Numbered from the stretch's first letter, positions 43,241 through 51,636 are shown. The stretch is 64,000 bases of DNA from Polynucleobacter corsicus (GCF_018688255.1 NZ_CP061314.1:1426001-1490000); one strand, 5' to 3'. Program-made: numbers and translations. The notes: generated by a model not told the origin, from the letters alone.

Positions 43241-44287
43241 ATGAAAAAAGTACTCATTCTTGGCGTAAACGGATTTATCGGCCATCACCTTTCAAAGCGC
43301 ATCCTGGAGACAACTGATTGGGATGTCTATGGCATGGATATGCAAAACGATCGCCTTGGTGATTTAGTAAACCATCCCCGCATGCACTTCTTTGAAGGTG
43401 ATATCACCATCAATAAAGAATGGGTTGAATACCATATCCGTAAATGCGATGTCATTCTGCCTTTAGTAGCGATTGCGACACCAGCAACTTATGTTCAGCA
43501 ACCATTAAAAGTATTTGAGCTCGACTTCGAGGCCAATTTACCAATCGTGCGCTCAGCAGTTAAATACAAAAAGCATTTGGTATTTCCATCCACATCCGAG
43601 GTTTATGGCATGTGCGAAGACGGGGAGTTTGATCCTGCTAAATCTAATATGGTTTACGGCCCAATTAACAAGCCACGCTGGATCTATGCTTGCTCTAAGC
43701 AATTGATGGATCGTGTGATCTGGGGTTACGGCATGGAAGGTTTGCGCTTCACCCTCTTTCGCCCATTTAACTGGATTGGCCCTGGACTAGATAGCATCTA
43801 CACACCAAAAGAAGGTTCCTCCCGTGTCGTTACTCAGTTCTTGGGTCACATCGTTCGCGGCGAACCCATCAACGTGGTTGACGGCGGCGCACAAAAACGT
43901 GCCTTTACTTATATTGATGATGGTATCGACGCCTTAATGCGCATCATCGACAATAAAGACGGTGTTGCTGACGGCAAGATCTATAACATCGGTAATCCAA
44001 AGAACAATCACTCTATTCGTGAGCTCGCCAACCAGATGCTGGAGATTGCTCGCAGTATTCCAGAATACGCAAAAATGGCGAATGAAGTGAAGATCGTAGA
44101 AACCACTTCTGGCGCTTACTACGGTGAAGGCTATCAGGACGTTCAGAATCGTGTTCCTGCAATTGACAACACGATGACTGAATTAGGCTGGAAGCCAACG
44201 ATCAATATGAGCGATGCGCTAAAGAATATTTTCGAAGCCTATCGCCACGATGTAGAAAATGCACGTCATTTGGTTGATAAAGAGTAA
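43241..44287 (+). CDS. arnA: UDP-glucuronic acid oxidative decarboxylase (ArnA C-terminal domain as a separate protein)
   Basis: This 348-residue SDR-fold protein equals the C-terminal half of E. coli ArnA, which oxidises and decarboxylates UDP-GlcA to UDP-Ara4O. The NAD-binding motif is VLILGVNGFIGHHLSKRI. The active-site Ser/Glu are in PSTSEVYGMCEDG, the Tyr-x-x-x-Lys is in YACSKQLMDR, and the sugar site is in FRPFNWIGPGLD. Its own ribosome-binding site is CGAGG, eight bases before the ATG, so the gene is a genuine separate unit rather than a frameshifted fusion. Confidence 0.92.
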   Translation: MKKVLILGVNGFIGHHLSKRILETTDWDVYGMDMQNDRLGDLVNHPRMHFFEGDITINKEWVEYHIRKCDVILPLVAIATPATYVQQPLKVFELDFEANLPIVRSAVKYKKHLVFPSTSEVYGMCEDGEFDPAKSNMVYGPINKPRWIYACSKQLMDRVIWGYGMEGLRFTLFRPFNWIGPGLDSIYTPKEGSSRVVTQFLGHIVRGEPINVVDGGAQKRAFTYIDDGIDALMRIIDNKDGVADGKIYNIGNPKNNHSIRELANQMLEIARSIPEYAKMANEVKIVETTSGAYYGEGYQDVQNRVPAIDNTMTELGWKPTINMSDALKNIFEAYRHDVENARHLVDKE

Positions 44288-44309
44288 GCGAAAGTACATT
44301 TAGGGTTTC

Positions 44310-45227
44310 ATGGCTAAGATTGCACTCAAGGTAGATGTTGACACTCTGCGCGGTACCAAAGAAGGTGTCCCCAACCTAGCGCGGACGCTTGAACGCTTTG
44401 GCCTGAAAGCTACCTTCCTATTTAGCCTAGGTCCCGACCATACCGGCTGGGCACTCAAGCGAGTCTTTAAGCCGGGCTTTCTAAAGAAAGTGAGTCGCAC
44501 TTCCGTTGTTGAACACTACGGTATTAAGACTTTGCTTTACGGCGTCCTTCTTCCTGGTCCAGATATTGGCAAACAAGCTGCAACTGAAATGCGTGCCATA
44601 GATGCGGCTGGTCATGAAACTGGCATTCATACCTGGGATCACGTAGCTTGGCAAGATGCTGTGCGTCATCGCGATGCCCAATGGACTAAAGCGCAGATGC
44701 AAAAAAGCTGGGATCGTTTTGTGGAAATCTTTGGTCACTCACCGGTCACTTATGGTGCCGCTGGCTGGCAAATGAATGAAGTGGCCTTTGAGCAACTTGA
44801 TCAATGGGGTATTAAATATTCTTCCGATGGCAGGGCTGAGCCTAACTTAATGCCATACCGTTTTGCACTACCGTCCGGCAAAGCAAAGCACGTGCAATAT
44901 CCAACTACCTTACCAACTTTTGATGAGTTGATTGGAATTGATGACGCCGATGAATTTGCTGCTGTAAAGAAGCTCCTAGCAATTACTCAAAGCAATCCAA
45001 ATGATCAGGTCTTCACTCTGCATGCAGAGCTTGAGGGTCAAAAGCTACTTCCTGCTTTTGAGCAATTACTAGCGGGCTGGCTAAACCAAGGGCATGATCT
45101 AGTTACCATGGGTGAACTTCATCAATCTTGGGAAGCCACCAAGCAACTGGATAAAATAGCCGTACAGCCAGTCGCCTGGGGGGAGATCCCCAATAGAAGC
45201 GGCGAACTCATTTTGCAAGCGATATGA
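44310..45227 (+). CDS. arnD: Undecaprenyl-phosphate Ara4FN deformylase
   Basis: ArnD is a 305-residue polysaccharide deacetylase-fold enzyme that removes the formyl group so Ara4N can be flipped. The metal-binding Asp pair is in IALKVDVDTLRGT; HETGIHTWDHVAWQD carries the His ligands. ATFLFSLGPDHTG is the family motif. It is the last arn gene; ArnE/ArnF flippase genes are not adjacent. Confidence 0.92.
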   Translation: MAKIALKVDVDTLRGTKEGVPNLARTLERFGLKATFLFSLGPDHTGWALKRVFKPGFLKKVSRTSVVEHYGIKTLLYGVLLPGPDIGKQAATEMRAIDAAGHETGIHTWDHVAWQDAVRHRDAQWTKAQMQKSWDRFVEIFGHSPVTYGAAGWQMNEVAFEQLDQWGIKYSSDGRAEPNLMPYRFALPSGKAKHVQYPTTLPTFDELIGIDDADEFAAVKKLLAITQSNPNDQVFTLHAELEGQKLLPAFEQLLAGWLNQGHDLVTMGELHQSWEATKQLDKIAVQPVAWGEIPNRSGELILQAI

Positions 45228-45275
45228 GTTGGCTCAGAATACGTAATACATCAAGTTAAATAAGAGGGTCCCATC

Positions 45276-45743
45276 ATGACAGTAGAAATTGGTAAATCAA
45301 TGCCCCAATGCGCAATCCCGGCAACATCAGGATTGACCTTTACCCCAGACTCAGCCAAAGGCAAAAAACTGGTTGTCTACTTTTATCCTAAAGATATGAC
45401 CCCAGGCTGCACTGCGGAGTCTGGTGAATTTCGGGACAACATTGATGCCTTCACTAAAGCCAATACTTTGATCGTTGGGGTATCTCGAGATAGCCTCAAA
45501 TCTCACGATAATTTCCGAAGCAAACTAGAGCTGCCATTCGAACTCGTTGCCGATACCGAAGAAACCCTGTGCCAGCTATTTGGTGTCATGAAAATGAAGA
45601 ATATGTATGGCAAGCAAGTTCGTGGCGTAGAGCGCAGCACCTTCCTCTTCGACTCTTCGGGCAAGCTGGTAAAAGAGTGGCGCGGGCTTAAGATTCCCGG
45701 ACATGTGACAGAGGTATTACAAGCAGCCCAAGCAACTAAATAA
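45276..45743 (+). CDS. bcp: Peroxiredoxin, BCP/PrxQ type
   Basis: Bcp reduces peroxides using thioredoxin. The 155-residue protein has the peroxidatic C45 in DMTPGCTAESGEFRD. E. coli BCP has a resolving C50, but here residue 50 is Gly; C99 (ETLCQLFG) remains. It may act as a 1-Cys enzyme or use another Cys. It follows the arn operon with its own ribosome-binding site (GAGGG). No linked regulator is seen. Confidence 0.92.
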   Translation: MTVEIGKSMPQCAIPATSGLTFTPDSAKGKKLVVYFYPKDMTPGCTAESGEFRDNIDAFTKANTLIVGVSRDSLKSHDNFRSKLELPFELVADTEETLCQLFGVMKMKNMYGKQVRGVERSTFLFDSSGKLVKEWRGLKIPGHVTEVLQAAQATK

Positions 45744-45770
45744 TTTTTAAATTAATTTAATCTGGGGCAC

Positions 45771-45798
45771 TTGCAAAGCCAAAAATTTGGGGTAAAGT
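45771..45798 (+). promoter_or_regulatory. Candidate sigma-70 promoter of the phoH leader
   Basis: TTGCAA (45771-45776) and TAAAGT (45793-45798) are separated by 16 bases. The -35 matches 4 or 5 of 6 positions, and the -10 matches 4 of 6. The predicted start is near 45805. It would place a leader of about 170 bases before phoH. Confidence 0.45.
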
Positions 45799-45804
45799 AG
45801 TCCT

Positions 45805-45965
45805 TATGCACCGTAAACGACGGGAAAGTCTCACAATCCGTTTGACTCATCAGCCTAAACACTTAACAATAGGCTCGGTAAACAACCCCCGCTGTTTTAC
45901 AGATCGTCTTACACCCAGTTTCGTTATAAGCCGTCAATGCAACCCGCTTGACGGTTTTTTCTTTT
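45805..45965 (+). promoter_or_regulatory. phoH 5' leader with terminator directly before the ribosome-binding site (possible attenuator or sRNA)
   Basis: The leader ends in a perfect stem CCGTCAA (45931-45937) / TTGACGG (45948-45954) followed by TTTTTTCTTTT, a strong intrinsic terminator. The phoH ribosome-binding site AGGAG (45966-45970) starts one base after the T tract, and the ATG is at 45978. A second hairpin, GCCTA...TAGGC, lies upstream in the same leader. So transcripts from the proposed promoter would mostly end before phoH unless antitermination occurs, or the RNA could be a small RNA in its own right. The ligand, if any, is unknown and no known riboswitch class was recognised. Confidence 0.5.
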
Positions 45966-45977
45966 AGGAGAGTCTGC

Positions 45978-47654
45978 ATGCCATTGCCCCCAATCCCAAC
46001 TCAAATTGCCGACCAAGTCAAAATTAGCAGTAAGGACACCCCGAATTTAAAGAAACGTCCTGCGCCAGCAAAAACTGTTGTGATGGAAAGTCATGTGCCA
46101 GATTGGGCAACAGATGTAGAGGAAGATCTTTCTGCTGCTGAAGTAGCGCTCGAGAAAATTAAAAGCGATCACAACCCAGTCGTTGTGCGTAGTGCGCGTA
46201 GTGATAACAAGATAGCGAATGTACCTGAAAAACCAAAGCGCATTAATCGCACCGGTCCTCCGAGTCTATTCGTCTTAGACACCAATGTATTGATGCACGA
46301 TCCAAGTTCTCTGTTCCGCTTCTCTGAGCATGATCTCTTCTTGCCGATGACCACTCTTGAGGAGCTGGATAACCATAAAAAGGGTATGACAGAGGTTGCT
46401 CGTAACGCCCGCACAGTAAGCCGCTCCTTAGATCAGTTAGTGGCTGGAACTAGCGGCACATTAGATGAAGGCATCCCCCTTAATAAGCTTGGCAATCAAG
46501 ACGTATCTGGTCGACTCTTTTTCCAGACAAAGCTGACTACCCAAGCACTACCAGAGGGCTTGCCTGAAGGTAAGGGAGATAACCTCATCTTGGCAGTAGT
46601 AAGTGAGCTACAAAAGATACGTAAAGGCCAGGAAGTTGTTTTGGTATCTAAAGATATCAATATGCGCATTAAGGCGCGCGCTCTGGGTTTGCCGGCTGAA
46701 GATTACTTCAACGACCAGGTCTTAGAAGATCGCGACTTAATGTATTCCGGAGTTATGGCACTACCTGCAGACTTTTGGCCAAAGCATGGCAAAGACATGG
46801 AGAGCTGGGCTGACGGTAAATCTGGAACAATGTTTTATCGCGTAACCGGTCCTTCAGTTCTCGGCATGTTAGTAAATCAGTTTGTCTATCAAGAAAACCC
46901 AGATGGATCAACACCCTTCTATGCCCAAGTTAAAGAGATCAATGGCAAGACTGCCCTACTACAAACTCTGAGGGACTTCTCTCATCAAAAAAATAATGTA
47001 TGGAGTGTGACCGCGCGCAATCGCGAGCAGAACTTTGCCATGAACCTACTCATGAACCCGGATGTGGACTTCGTCACATTATTGGGGCAAGCGGGTACTG
47101 GTAAAACTCTGCTGGCCTTAGCTGCAGGCTTAGAGCAAGTGTTAGATAGTAAGCGCTATAACGAGATCATTATTACCCGAGCCACTGTTCCTGTTGGTGA
47201 AGATATTGGCTTTTTACCAGGCACTGAAGAAGAGAAGATGCAGCCTTGGATGGGTGCTTTTGATGACAACCTTGAGGTGCTACAACGTAACGAAGATGGT
47301 AGCGCTGGTGAATGGGGTCGTGCTGCCACACAAGAATTGATTCGTTCACGCATTAAGGTAAAGAGCATGAACTTCATGCGTGGCAGAACTTTTGTCAGTA
47401 AATTTGTGATTATTGATGAGGCGCAAAACTTAACTCCAAAGCAAATGAAAACCTTGGTTACTCGTGCGGGCCCAGGAACCAAGATTATTTGTTTAGGCAA
47501 TATTGCGCAGATTGATACGCCTTACTTAACTGAAGGCTCCTCAGGTCTCACTTATGTGGTAGATCGCTTCAAAGGCTGGCGTCATGGCGGACATGTGACT
47601 CTGGCTCGCGGTGAGCGTTCCCGTCTTGCGGATCATGCTGCTGACGCACTCTAA
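45978..47654 (+). CDS. phoH: PhoH-family ATPase with N-terminal PIN domain
   Basis: This is a 558-residue cytoplasmic protein. Residues about 85-230 form a PIN ribonuclease domain (LFVLDTNVLMHDPSSLFRF and DNHKKGMTEVARNARTVSR). The PhoH ATPase follows, with Walker A LLGQAGTGKTLLALAAG and Walker B FVIIDEAQNLTPKQMKTL. PIN-PhoH fusions are ribonuclease/helicase-type enzymes in other bacteria; the role here is inferred. The ATG at 45978 was chosen over a TTG inside the leader terminator because of the AGGAG site 8 bases upstream. Confidence 0.9.
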   Translation: MPLPPIPTQIADQVKISSKDTPNLKKRPAPAKTVVMESHVPDWATDVEEDLSAAEVALEKIKSDHNPVVVRSARSDNKIANVPEKPKRINRTGPPSLFVLDTNVLMHDPSSLFRFSEHDLFLPMTTLEELDNHKKGMTEVARNARTVSRSLDQLVAGTSGTLDEGIPLNKLGNQDVSGRLFFQTKLTTQALPEGLPEGKGDNLILAVVSELQKIRKGQEVVLVSKDINMRIKARALGLPAEDYFNDQVLEDRDLMYSGVMALPADFWPKHGKDMESWADGKSGTMFYRVTGPSVLGMLVNQFVYQENPDGSTPFYAQVKEINGKTALLQTLRDFSHQKNNVWSVTARNREQNFAMNLLMNPDVDFVTLLGQAGTGKTLLALAAGLEQVLDSKRYNEIIITRATVPVGEDIGFLPGTEEEKMQPWMGAFDDNLEVLQRNEDGSAGEWGRAATQELIRSRIKVKSMNFMRGRTFVSKFVIIDEAQNLTPKQMKTLVTRAGPGTKIICLGNIAQIDTPYLTEGSSGLTYVVDRFKGWRHGGHVTLARGERSRLADHAADAL

Positions 47655-48165
47655 GCAAACTGTTTCATGCCGCACTCTGATAGGGTACGGCATTTTTATT
47701 TGCACCCTACTCTCGCTTTCAGGTTGTAGTAGTTTTGGTTCAAAGAATAGTGCAGCTAAAGTTACCCAGTTCAGACAAGATACTAGCGTGGGTACCGAAG
47801 ATATCTCGATTGCCGCAGTGGGTTTAGTTGGGGTTCCTTATCGCTATGGAGGAAACAACCCTAGCGGGGGGTTTGATTGCAGTGGATTAATAGCCTATGT
47901 CTATAACAAGTCAGCAAACATCAAGCTACCAAGGACTATTCAGGAGATGAGTAATCGAGGTCAAAGTGTAGATAGCGGTCCACCCGCACCAGGAGACCTC
48001 GTATTCTTCAACACTACTGGTACAAAGTACTCGCACGCCGGCATTTATGTCGGTCAAGGCAGATTTGTGCATGCCCCAAGCGCTGGTGGAACCGTTCGCT
48101 TAGAGTACATTACTACCCCCTATTGGGCGGCAAGGTTTACTGAGGCTAGAAGATTAACGCCTTAA
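47635..48165 (+). CDS. NlpC/P60 lipoprotein endopeptidase
   Basis: This is a 176-residue lipoprotein (lipobox LLSLSGC, lipidated at about residue 31) with a C-terminal NlpC/P60 domain cleaving peptidoglycan stem peptides. The catalytic Cys is in GGFDCSGLIAYVY, the His in YSHAGIYVGQ, and the third residue in RFVHAPSAGG. The start overlaps the phoH 3' end by 20 bases. Function in envelope remodelling is inferred. Confidence 0.85.
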   Translation: MLLTHSKQTVSCRTLIGYGIFICTLLSLSGCSSFGSKNSAAKVTQFRQDTSVGTEDISIAAVGLVGVPYRYGGNNPSGGFDCSGLIAYVYNKSANIKLPRTIQEMSNRGQSVDSGPPAPGDLVFFNTTGTKYSHAGIYVGQGRFVHAPSAGGTVRLEYITTPYWAARFTEARRLTP

Positions 48166-48277
48166 TTATTAGCCTTTGAGCTGATAGCATTACACCGTAT
48201 TCCCAAAACACTGAATATTGTTTACATTTCAAGGAGAACAATTGGTTCTTTAGATTACTCATTTGGGAGTGACTCGT

Positions 48278-48556
48278 ATGAAGAAAATCATCATTGCATC
48301 AGGCATTACATTAGGCATTGCATTCAGCTTTGCAATTCCATCCATTGCTTTTGCAGATCAAGCGGCCTGTGAAGCTAAGGCAGTTAGCAAAGAAGGTAAG
48401 CCACTCTATGGCGCAGCTAAAGACGCATCTATTAAGAAATGTATGGGTGATACCAAACCCAATGATTGCGAAGCTAAAGCAGTAAGCAAAGACGGTAAGC
48501 CGTTGTATGGCGCTGCTAAAACTGCATCCATCAAAAAGTGTGAAGGCGGCAAGTAA
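48278..48556 (+). CDS. Exported two-repeat Cys protein (PsiF-like)
   Basis: This is a 92-residue secreted protein with a signal peptide of about 26 residues (MKKIIIASGITLGIAFSF...AFA). The mature part has two near-identical 25-residue repeats, each of the form C-E-A-K-A-V-S-K, GKPLYGAAK, ASIKKC. They resemble PsiF repeats (Cys ... G ... R/K ... Cys) but are not identical to them. Each repeat has a Cys at both ends, so two disulfides are possible. Function is unknown. The start ATG is at 48278; an upstream in-frame GTG-like start at 48263 is less likely. Confidence 0.6.
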   Translation: MKKIIIASGITLGIAFSFAIPSIAFADQAACEAKAVSKEGKPLYGAAKDASIKKCMGDTKPNDCEAKAVSKDGKPLYGAAKTASIKKCEGGK

Positions 48557-48575
48557 ATACCTCTCGCATCAAGTT

Positions 48576-48606
48576 AAAAAGCCTCGCAATGCGAGGCTTT
48601 TTTATT
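48576..48606. terminator. Bidirectional intrinsic terminator
   Basis: AAAAA, GCCTCGC (48581-48587), short loop AAT, GCGAGGC (48591-48597), TTTTTTA. T tracts on both strands serve the PsiF-like gene (plus) and dnaB (minus). Confidence 0.8.
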
Positions 48607-48649
48607 CTTATCTGTTGTTACTTATTGGCTTCAGTTTTTTTCTTCTGCA

Positions 48650-51145
48650 TTAGAACGGCTCATAGCCACCAGAGGAGTAGCCAACTGATCCCATCGCCAA
48701 GTTATCAAACTTGGTATATGGACCTTGCCAGCTTAAGCGCACAGTACCAATTGGTCCATTACGCTGCTTACCAATAATGATCTCCGCCATGCCTTTATCC
48801 TGAGTCGTATCTGGGTGATATACCTCATCACGGTAGATGAACATAATTAAGTCGGCATCTTGCTCGATCGCACCCGACTCCCGTAAATCAGACATGATTG
48901 GGCGCTTGTTGGGGCGTTGCTCTAGACCACGGTTTAACTGGGATAAAGCAACTACTGGGCACTGTAACTCTTTTGCGAGTGATTTGAGTGAGCGCGAGAT
49001 CTCAGAGATCTCTGTTGCACGATTCTCAGAACCGGAGCCACTCATTAGCTGCAAGTAGTCAATGACAACCAGACCTAGTGTTCCACCGAAGTTACGAGCA
49101 ATACGACGCGCACGAGCACGCAACTCTAAACTGGAAAGAGCGCCAGTCTCATCAATCAAAATTTGGGTATTACTTAGACGAGCAATCGCATCCGTGACAC
49201 GCGGCCACTCATCATCTTGCAGCTTGCCGGTACGCATACGACCTTGGTCAACGCGCCCTACTGAACCCAGCAAACGAGCCGCTAATTGCTCACCCGACAT
49301 CTCCATTGAGAAGACAACGACTGGCAAGCCCTCAGCCAATGCGACGTTCTCGGCGATATTCAGTGCAAATGCAGTGTTGTGGGTCACTACGTAATCATTG
49401 GTTACATAAGTTCTGTCTGGATGGCTAACGGAGATGCATTGAGCCTCAGTTACTCTGGATGGCTCGATACTTTTAAAGGTAAGCCTGCGTTGCCGATCCC
49501 AGCTCGATCTGAGTCTTTCTTTCTTTTCAGGCAAGGTAAATGCCTGGAAGCCAGGAGCAAAACTCATATTTAAAACATAAGCTAAACGACCCTGCTGCTT
49601 CTCGCCTTTGTAAGTGTAGCTTGACTGTTTTTGAGCGATTGAGCAAAAGCCGCCTAATGATCTAGCTAAAGAGGCTACGTCTTCTGATAATTGCTTACTT
49701 GCCGTACAAAAACGAATAGAACCCCACTTCTCAATCCAGCCATCAGTGTCCATCAAACCCTGAAACAGCGCGAGACGGGAAGTCTTGTTGGCCTCAAGAT
49801 AGGTAGCGGGGATATATTTATCAAAGCTTCTGCAGCCGAGAACGCCTATATCTTGCAAGGCAGAGCGGAAGTAATTGGTTGGCACAGACTGACGTTGGCC
49901 GTTAGCAGCAATTCTAGATTTAGAGACCAATCTCCAGTCATATGCATTGGCATGAACCAACTCCATCTCATAGCCAGCCAGGGCATTCATGCGCTCAATA
50001 AGCTCGGGAGATTTAGTTGAGAACATCACGCTACCGTGAGACAAGGCCAAAGTTCCATCACCAAGCAATGCACCCAAAACCCATGGGTTTATTGGCAATG
50101 TATTTGAATGACCAAAATCACCTGAAACAGGATCTATCCACAGACGGTTCTTGTATCGAACACAAGAAAGCATTTCCATTAAACGCGCAGTATTAATGAC
50201 TTTGGGCGCATCCCAATCGCGATACATGACGCGCCAGAGATGTTCATCACAGCACTCAGCTTCACGACCATCAGAGAAGGTGACTTTGTAAATCTGTTTA
50301 ATACCTTGCGGATAGATGCCAGTCACCATGGAATGCTGGCCATCCACAGAAGCTAGACGATCGCCGAAACGCAAATCACCCATCAATTTCCAACCGTCAA
50401 CCGTTTTTACTTTGGCATCCAGTGGCTGCGCTTTACCCATCGATGGCCTACCAGCAACGATCACCAAGTCGCCTTTTTGCAGGCCACTAGTTTGCTTATC
50501 TAGATCAATAAATCCAGTTGCAATGCCAGTGATATCACTGCCGCCCTGGCGGTTGTAGAGTTCATCAATGCGGGCAACAACAGTTTTAAGTAATGGCTCG
50601 ATCTCGAGGTAATCGGCTTTGCGACTACCTTCTTCACCAATTTGCAGAATGCGTGATTCCGCTTCATCTAAAAGCGTTCTTACGGAACGGCCCTCTGGAA
50701 CAAATGCCGAGTTCACAATATTGTCAGACACTTCGATTAGGCGACGCAGGATGCTGCGATCACGAACAATGTCGGCATAGCCTTTGATGTTCGCTGCACT
50801 TGGAGTGCTTTGCGCTAATGAATTGAGGTAATCAATACCAACTAAGTCACCGCCCTGCTCGGACTTAACAGCCTCATGAACAGTAATGACATCAGCGGGA
50901 TGATTGTCGCCAACTAAACGCTGAATGACCTTATAGATCAGAGCATGTTCAGGACGATAGAAATCTTTATCAGTTAACACTCCACCCAGGCGATCCCAGG
51001 CTGAGTTATCGATCAGTAAACCGCCGAGCAAAGATTGCTCGGCTTCTACAGAATGCGGCGGTACTTTTAAAGCCTGCAAGGCTGGATCCCCAGAACCCAT
51101 CATGCCAGGATTTGACATAAGGGAACGTGAGCGGGATTCAGCCAT
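48650..51145 (-). CDS. dnaB: Replicative DNA helicase DnaB with an in-frame intein
   Basis: DnaB unwinds DNA at the replication fork as a hexamer. The exteins total 479 residues, normal for DnaB: residues 1-238 (N-terminal DnaB domain VPPHSVEAEQSLLGGLLID, then the linker and the start of the RecA-like core) and 591-831 (FALNIAENVALAEGLPVVVFSMEM onwards). The intein (239-590) splits the Walker A motif GRPSMGK^T, so DnaB is inactive until it is spliced. Walker B and later motifs (VVIDYLQLMSG, SDLRESGAIEQDADLI) are intact in the C-extein. It is downstream of rplI on the same strand. Confidence 0.95.
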   Translation of the reverse strand: MAESRSRSLMSNPGMMGSGDPALQALKVPPHSVEAEQSLLGGLLIDNSAWDRLGGVLTDKDFYRPEHALIYKVIQRLVGDNHPADVITVHEAVKSEQGGDLVGIDYLNSLAQSTPSAANIKGYADIVRDRSILRRLIEVSDNIVNSAFVPEGRSVRTLLDEAESRILQIGEEGSRKADYLEIEPLLKTVVARIDELYNRQGGSDITGIATGFIDLDKQTSGLQKGDLVIVAGRPSMGKAQPLDAKVKTVDGWKLMGDLRFGDRLASVDGQHSMVTGIYPQGIKQIYKVTFSDGREAECCDEHLWRVMYRDWDAPKVINTARLMEMLSCVRYKNRLWIDPVSGDFGHSNTLPINPWVLGALLGDGTLALSHGSVMFSTKSPELIERMNALAGYEMELVHANAYDWRLVSKSRIAANGQRQSVPTNYFRSALQDIGVLGCRSFDKYIPATYLEANKTSRLALFQGLMDTDGWIEKWGSIRFCTASKQLSEDVASLARSLGGFCSIAQKQSSYTYKGEKQQGRLAYVLNMSFAPGFQAFTLPEKKERLRSSWDRQRRLTFKSIEPSRVTEAQCISVSHPDRTYVTNDYVVTHNTAFALNIAENVALAEGLPVVVFSMEMSGEQLAARLLGSVGRVDQGRMRTGKLQDDEWPRVTDAIARLSNTQILIDETGALSSLELRARARRIARNFGGTLGLVVIDYLQLMSGSGSENRATEISEISRSLKSLAKELQCPVVALSQLNRGLEQRPNKRPIMSDLRESGAIEQDADLIMFIYRDEVYHPDTTQDKGMAEIIIGKQRNGPIGTVRLSWQGPYTKFDNLAMGSVGYSSGGYEPF
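49376..50431 (-). other. DnaB intein with LAGLIDADG homing endonuclease (class 3-like)
   Basis: This 352-residue intein lies between K238 and T591 of DnaB. Its first residue is Ala (AQPLDAKVKTVDGW), not Cys/Ser, so it cannot use the standard N-terminal nucleophile. The residues of the class 3 triad can be seen: W304 in DEHLWRVM (block B), C570 in EAQCISVSHPD (block F), T588 just before the terminal H589-N590 (VVTHN). The extein +1 residue is Thr591. The homing endonuclease has two LAGLIDADG-type motifs, ALLGDGTLA and LMDTDGWIEK. The site matches the conserved DnaB-b insertion point. Splicing is inferred, not shown. Confidence 0.92.
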
Positions 51146-51183
51146 GAGGCTTGCGATTTATTAAAAAACCGAAGATCTAAAAC

Positions 51184-51636
51184 TTACGCTTGCTCGCCAA
51201 CTACACGGACAGTAATGTCAGCCACTACATCGGTATGAACAGATACCGCTACAGGGTGATCACCAACCATCTTCAACGGGCCAGTAGGCATACGCACAGA
51301 AGCTTTTTCGATTACAAAGCCTTTTGCTTTCAAAGCATCAGCGATGTCATGATTGGTTACAGAACCAAACAAACGACCGTCAACACCTGCTTTTTGACCG
51401 ATTTCGAGAACCAAGTCTTTGAGCTTTGTGCCAACCGCTTGCGCAGCAGCCAATTTCTCAGCAGCTAACTTCTCCAACTCAGCGCGACGTACTGCAAAGT
51501 CAGCGATGGCTGTTTCAGTTGCACGACGAGCTTTGCGTTGTGGAATTAGGAAATTACGAGCGTAACCGTCTTTAACACGAACGATGTCGCCGAGGTTGCC
51601 CAGGTTAATTACTTTTTCTAAAAGAATGATTTGCAT
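51184..51636 (-). CDS. rplI: 50S ribosomal protein L9
   Basis: L9 is a 150-residue ribosomal protein with two domains joined by a long helix. The family N-terminus MQIILLEKVINLGNLGDIV fixes the start at 51636; an upstream in-frame ATG is a shadow. The central helix is Ala/Glu/Lys-rich (about 41-80), and the C-terminal RNA-binding domain begins about residue 82. It follows rpsR by 13 bases. Confidence 0.96.
   Translation of the reverse strand: MQIILLEKVINLGNLGDIVRVKDGYARNFLIPQRKARRATETAIADFAVRRAELEKLAAEKLAAAQAVGTKLKDLVLEIGQKAGVDGRLFGSVTNHDIADALKAKGFVIEKASVRMPTGPLKMVGDHPVAVSVHTDVVADITVRVVGEQA

Noticed and set aside
42325..44287. Frameshifted fused arnA
   Set aside because: The two halves have their own start, a proper ribosome-binding site (CGAGG) and a clean gap; this is a true split and not a sequencing error.
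45806..45967. 53-codon open frame over the phoH leader
   Set aside because: No ribosome-binding site; it runs through the terminator hairpin and T tract, giving an artificial Phe-rich end. Better explained as leader RNA.
48650..51145. dnaB as a fusion or assembly error because of its length (831 codons)
   Set aside because: The extra 352 residues have complete intein borders (A1, terminal HN) and LAGLIDADG motifs, and the exteins join to a normal 479-residue DnaB.
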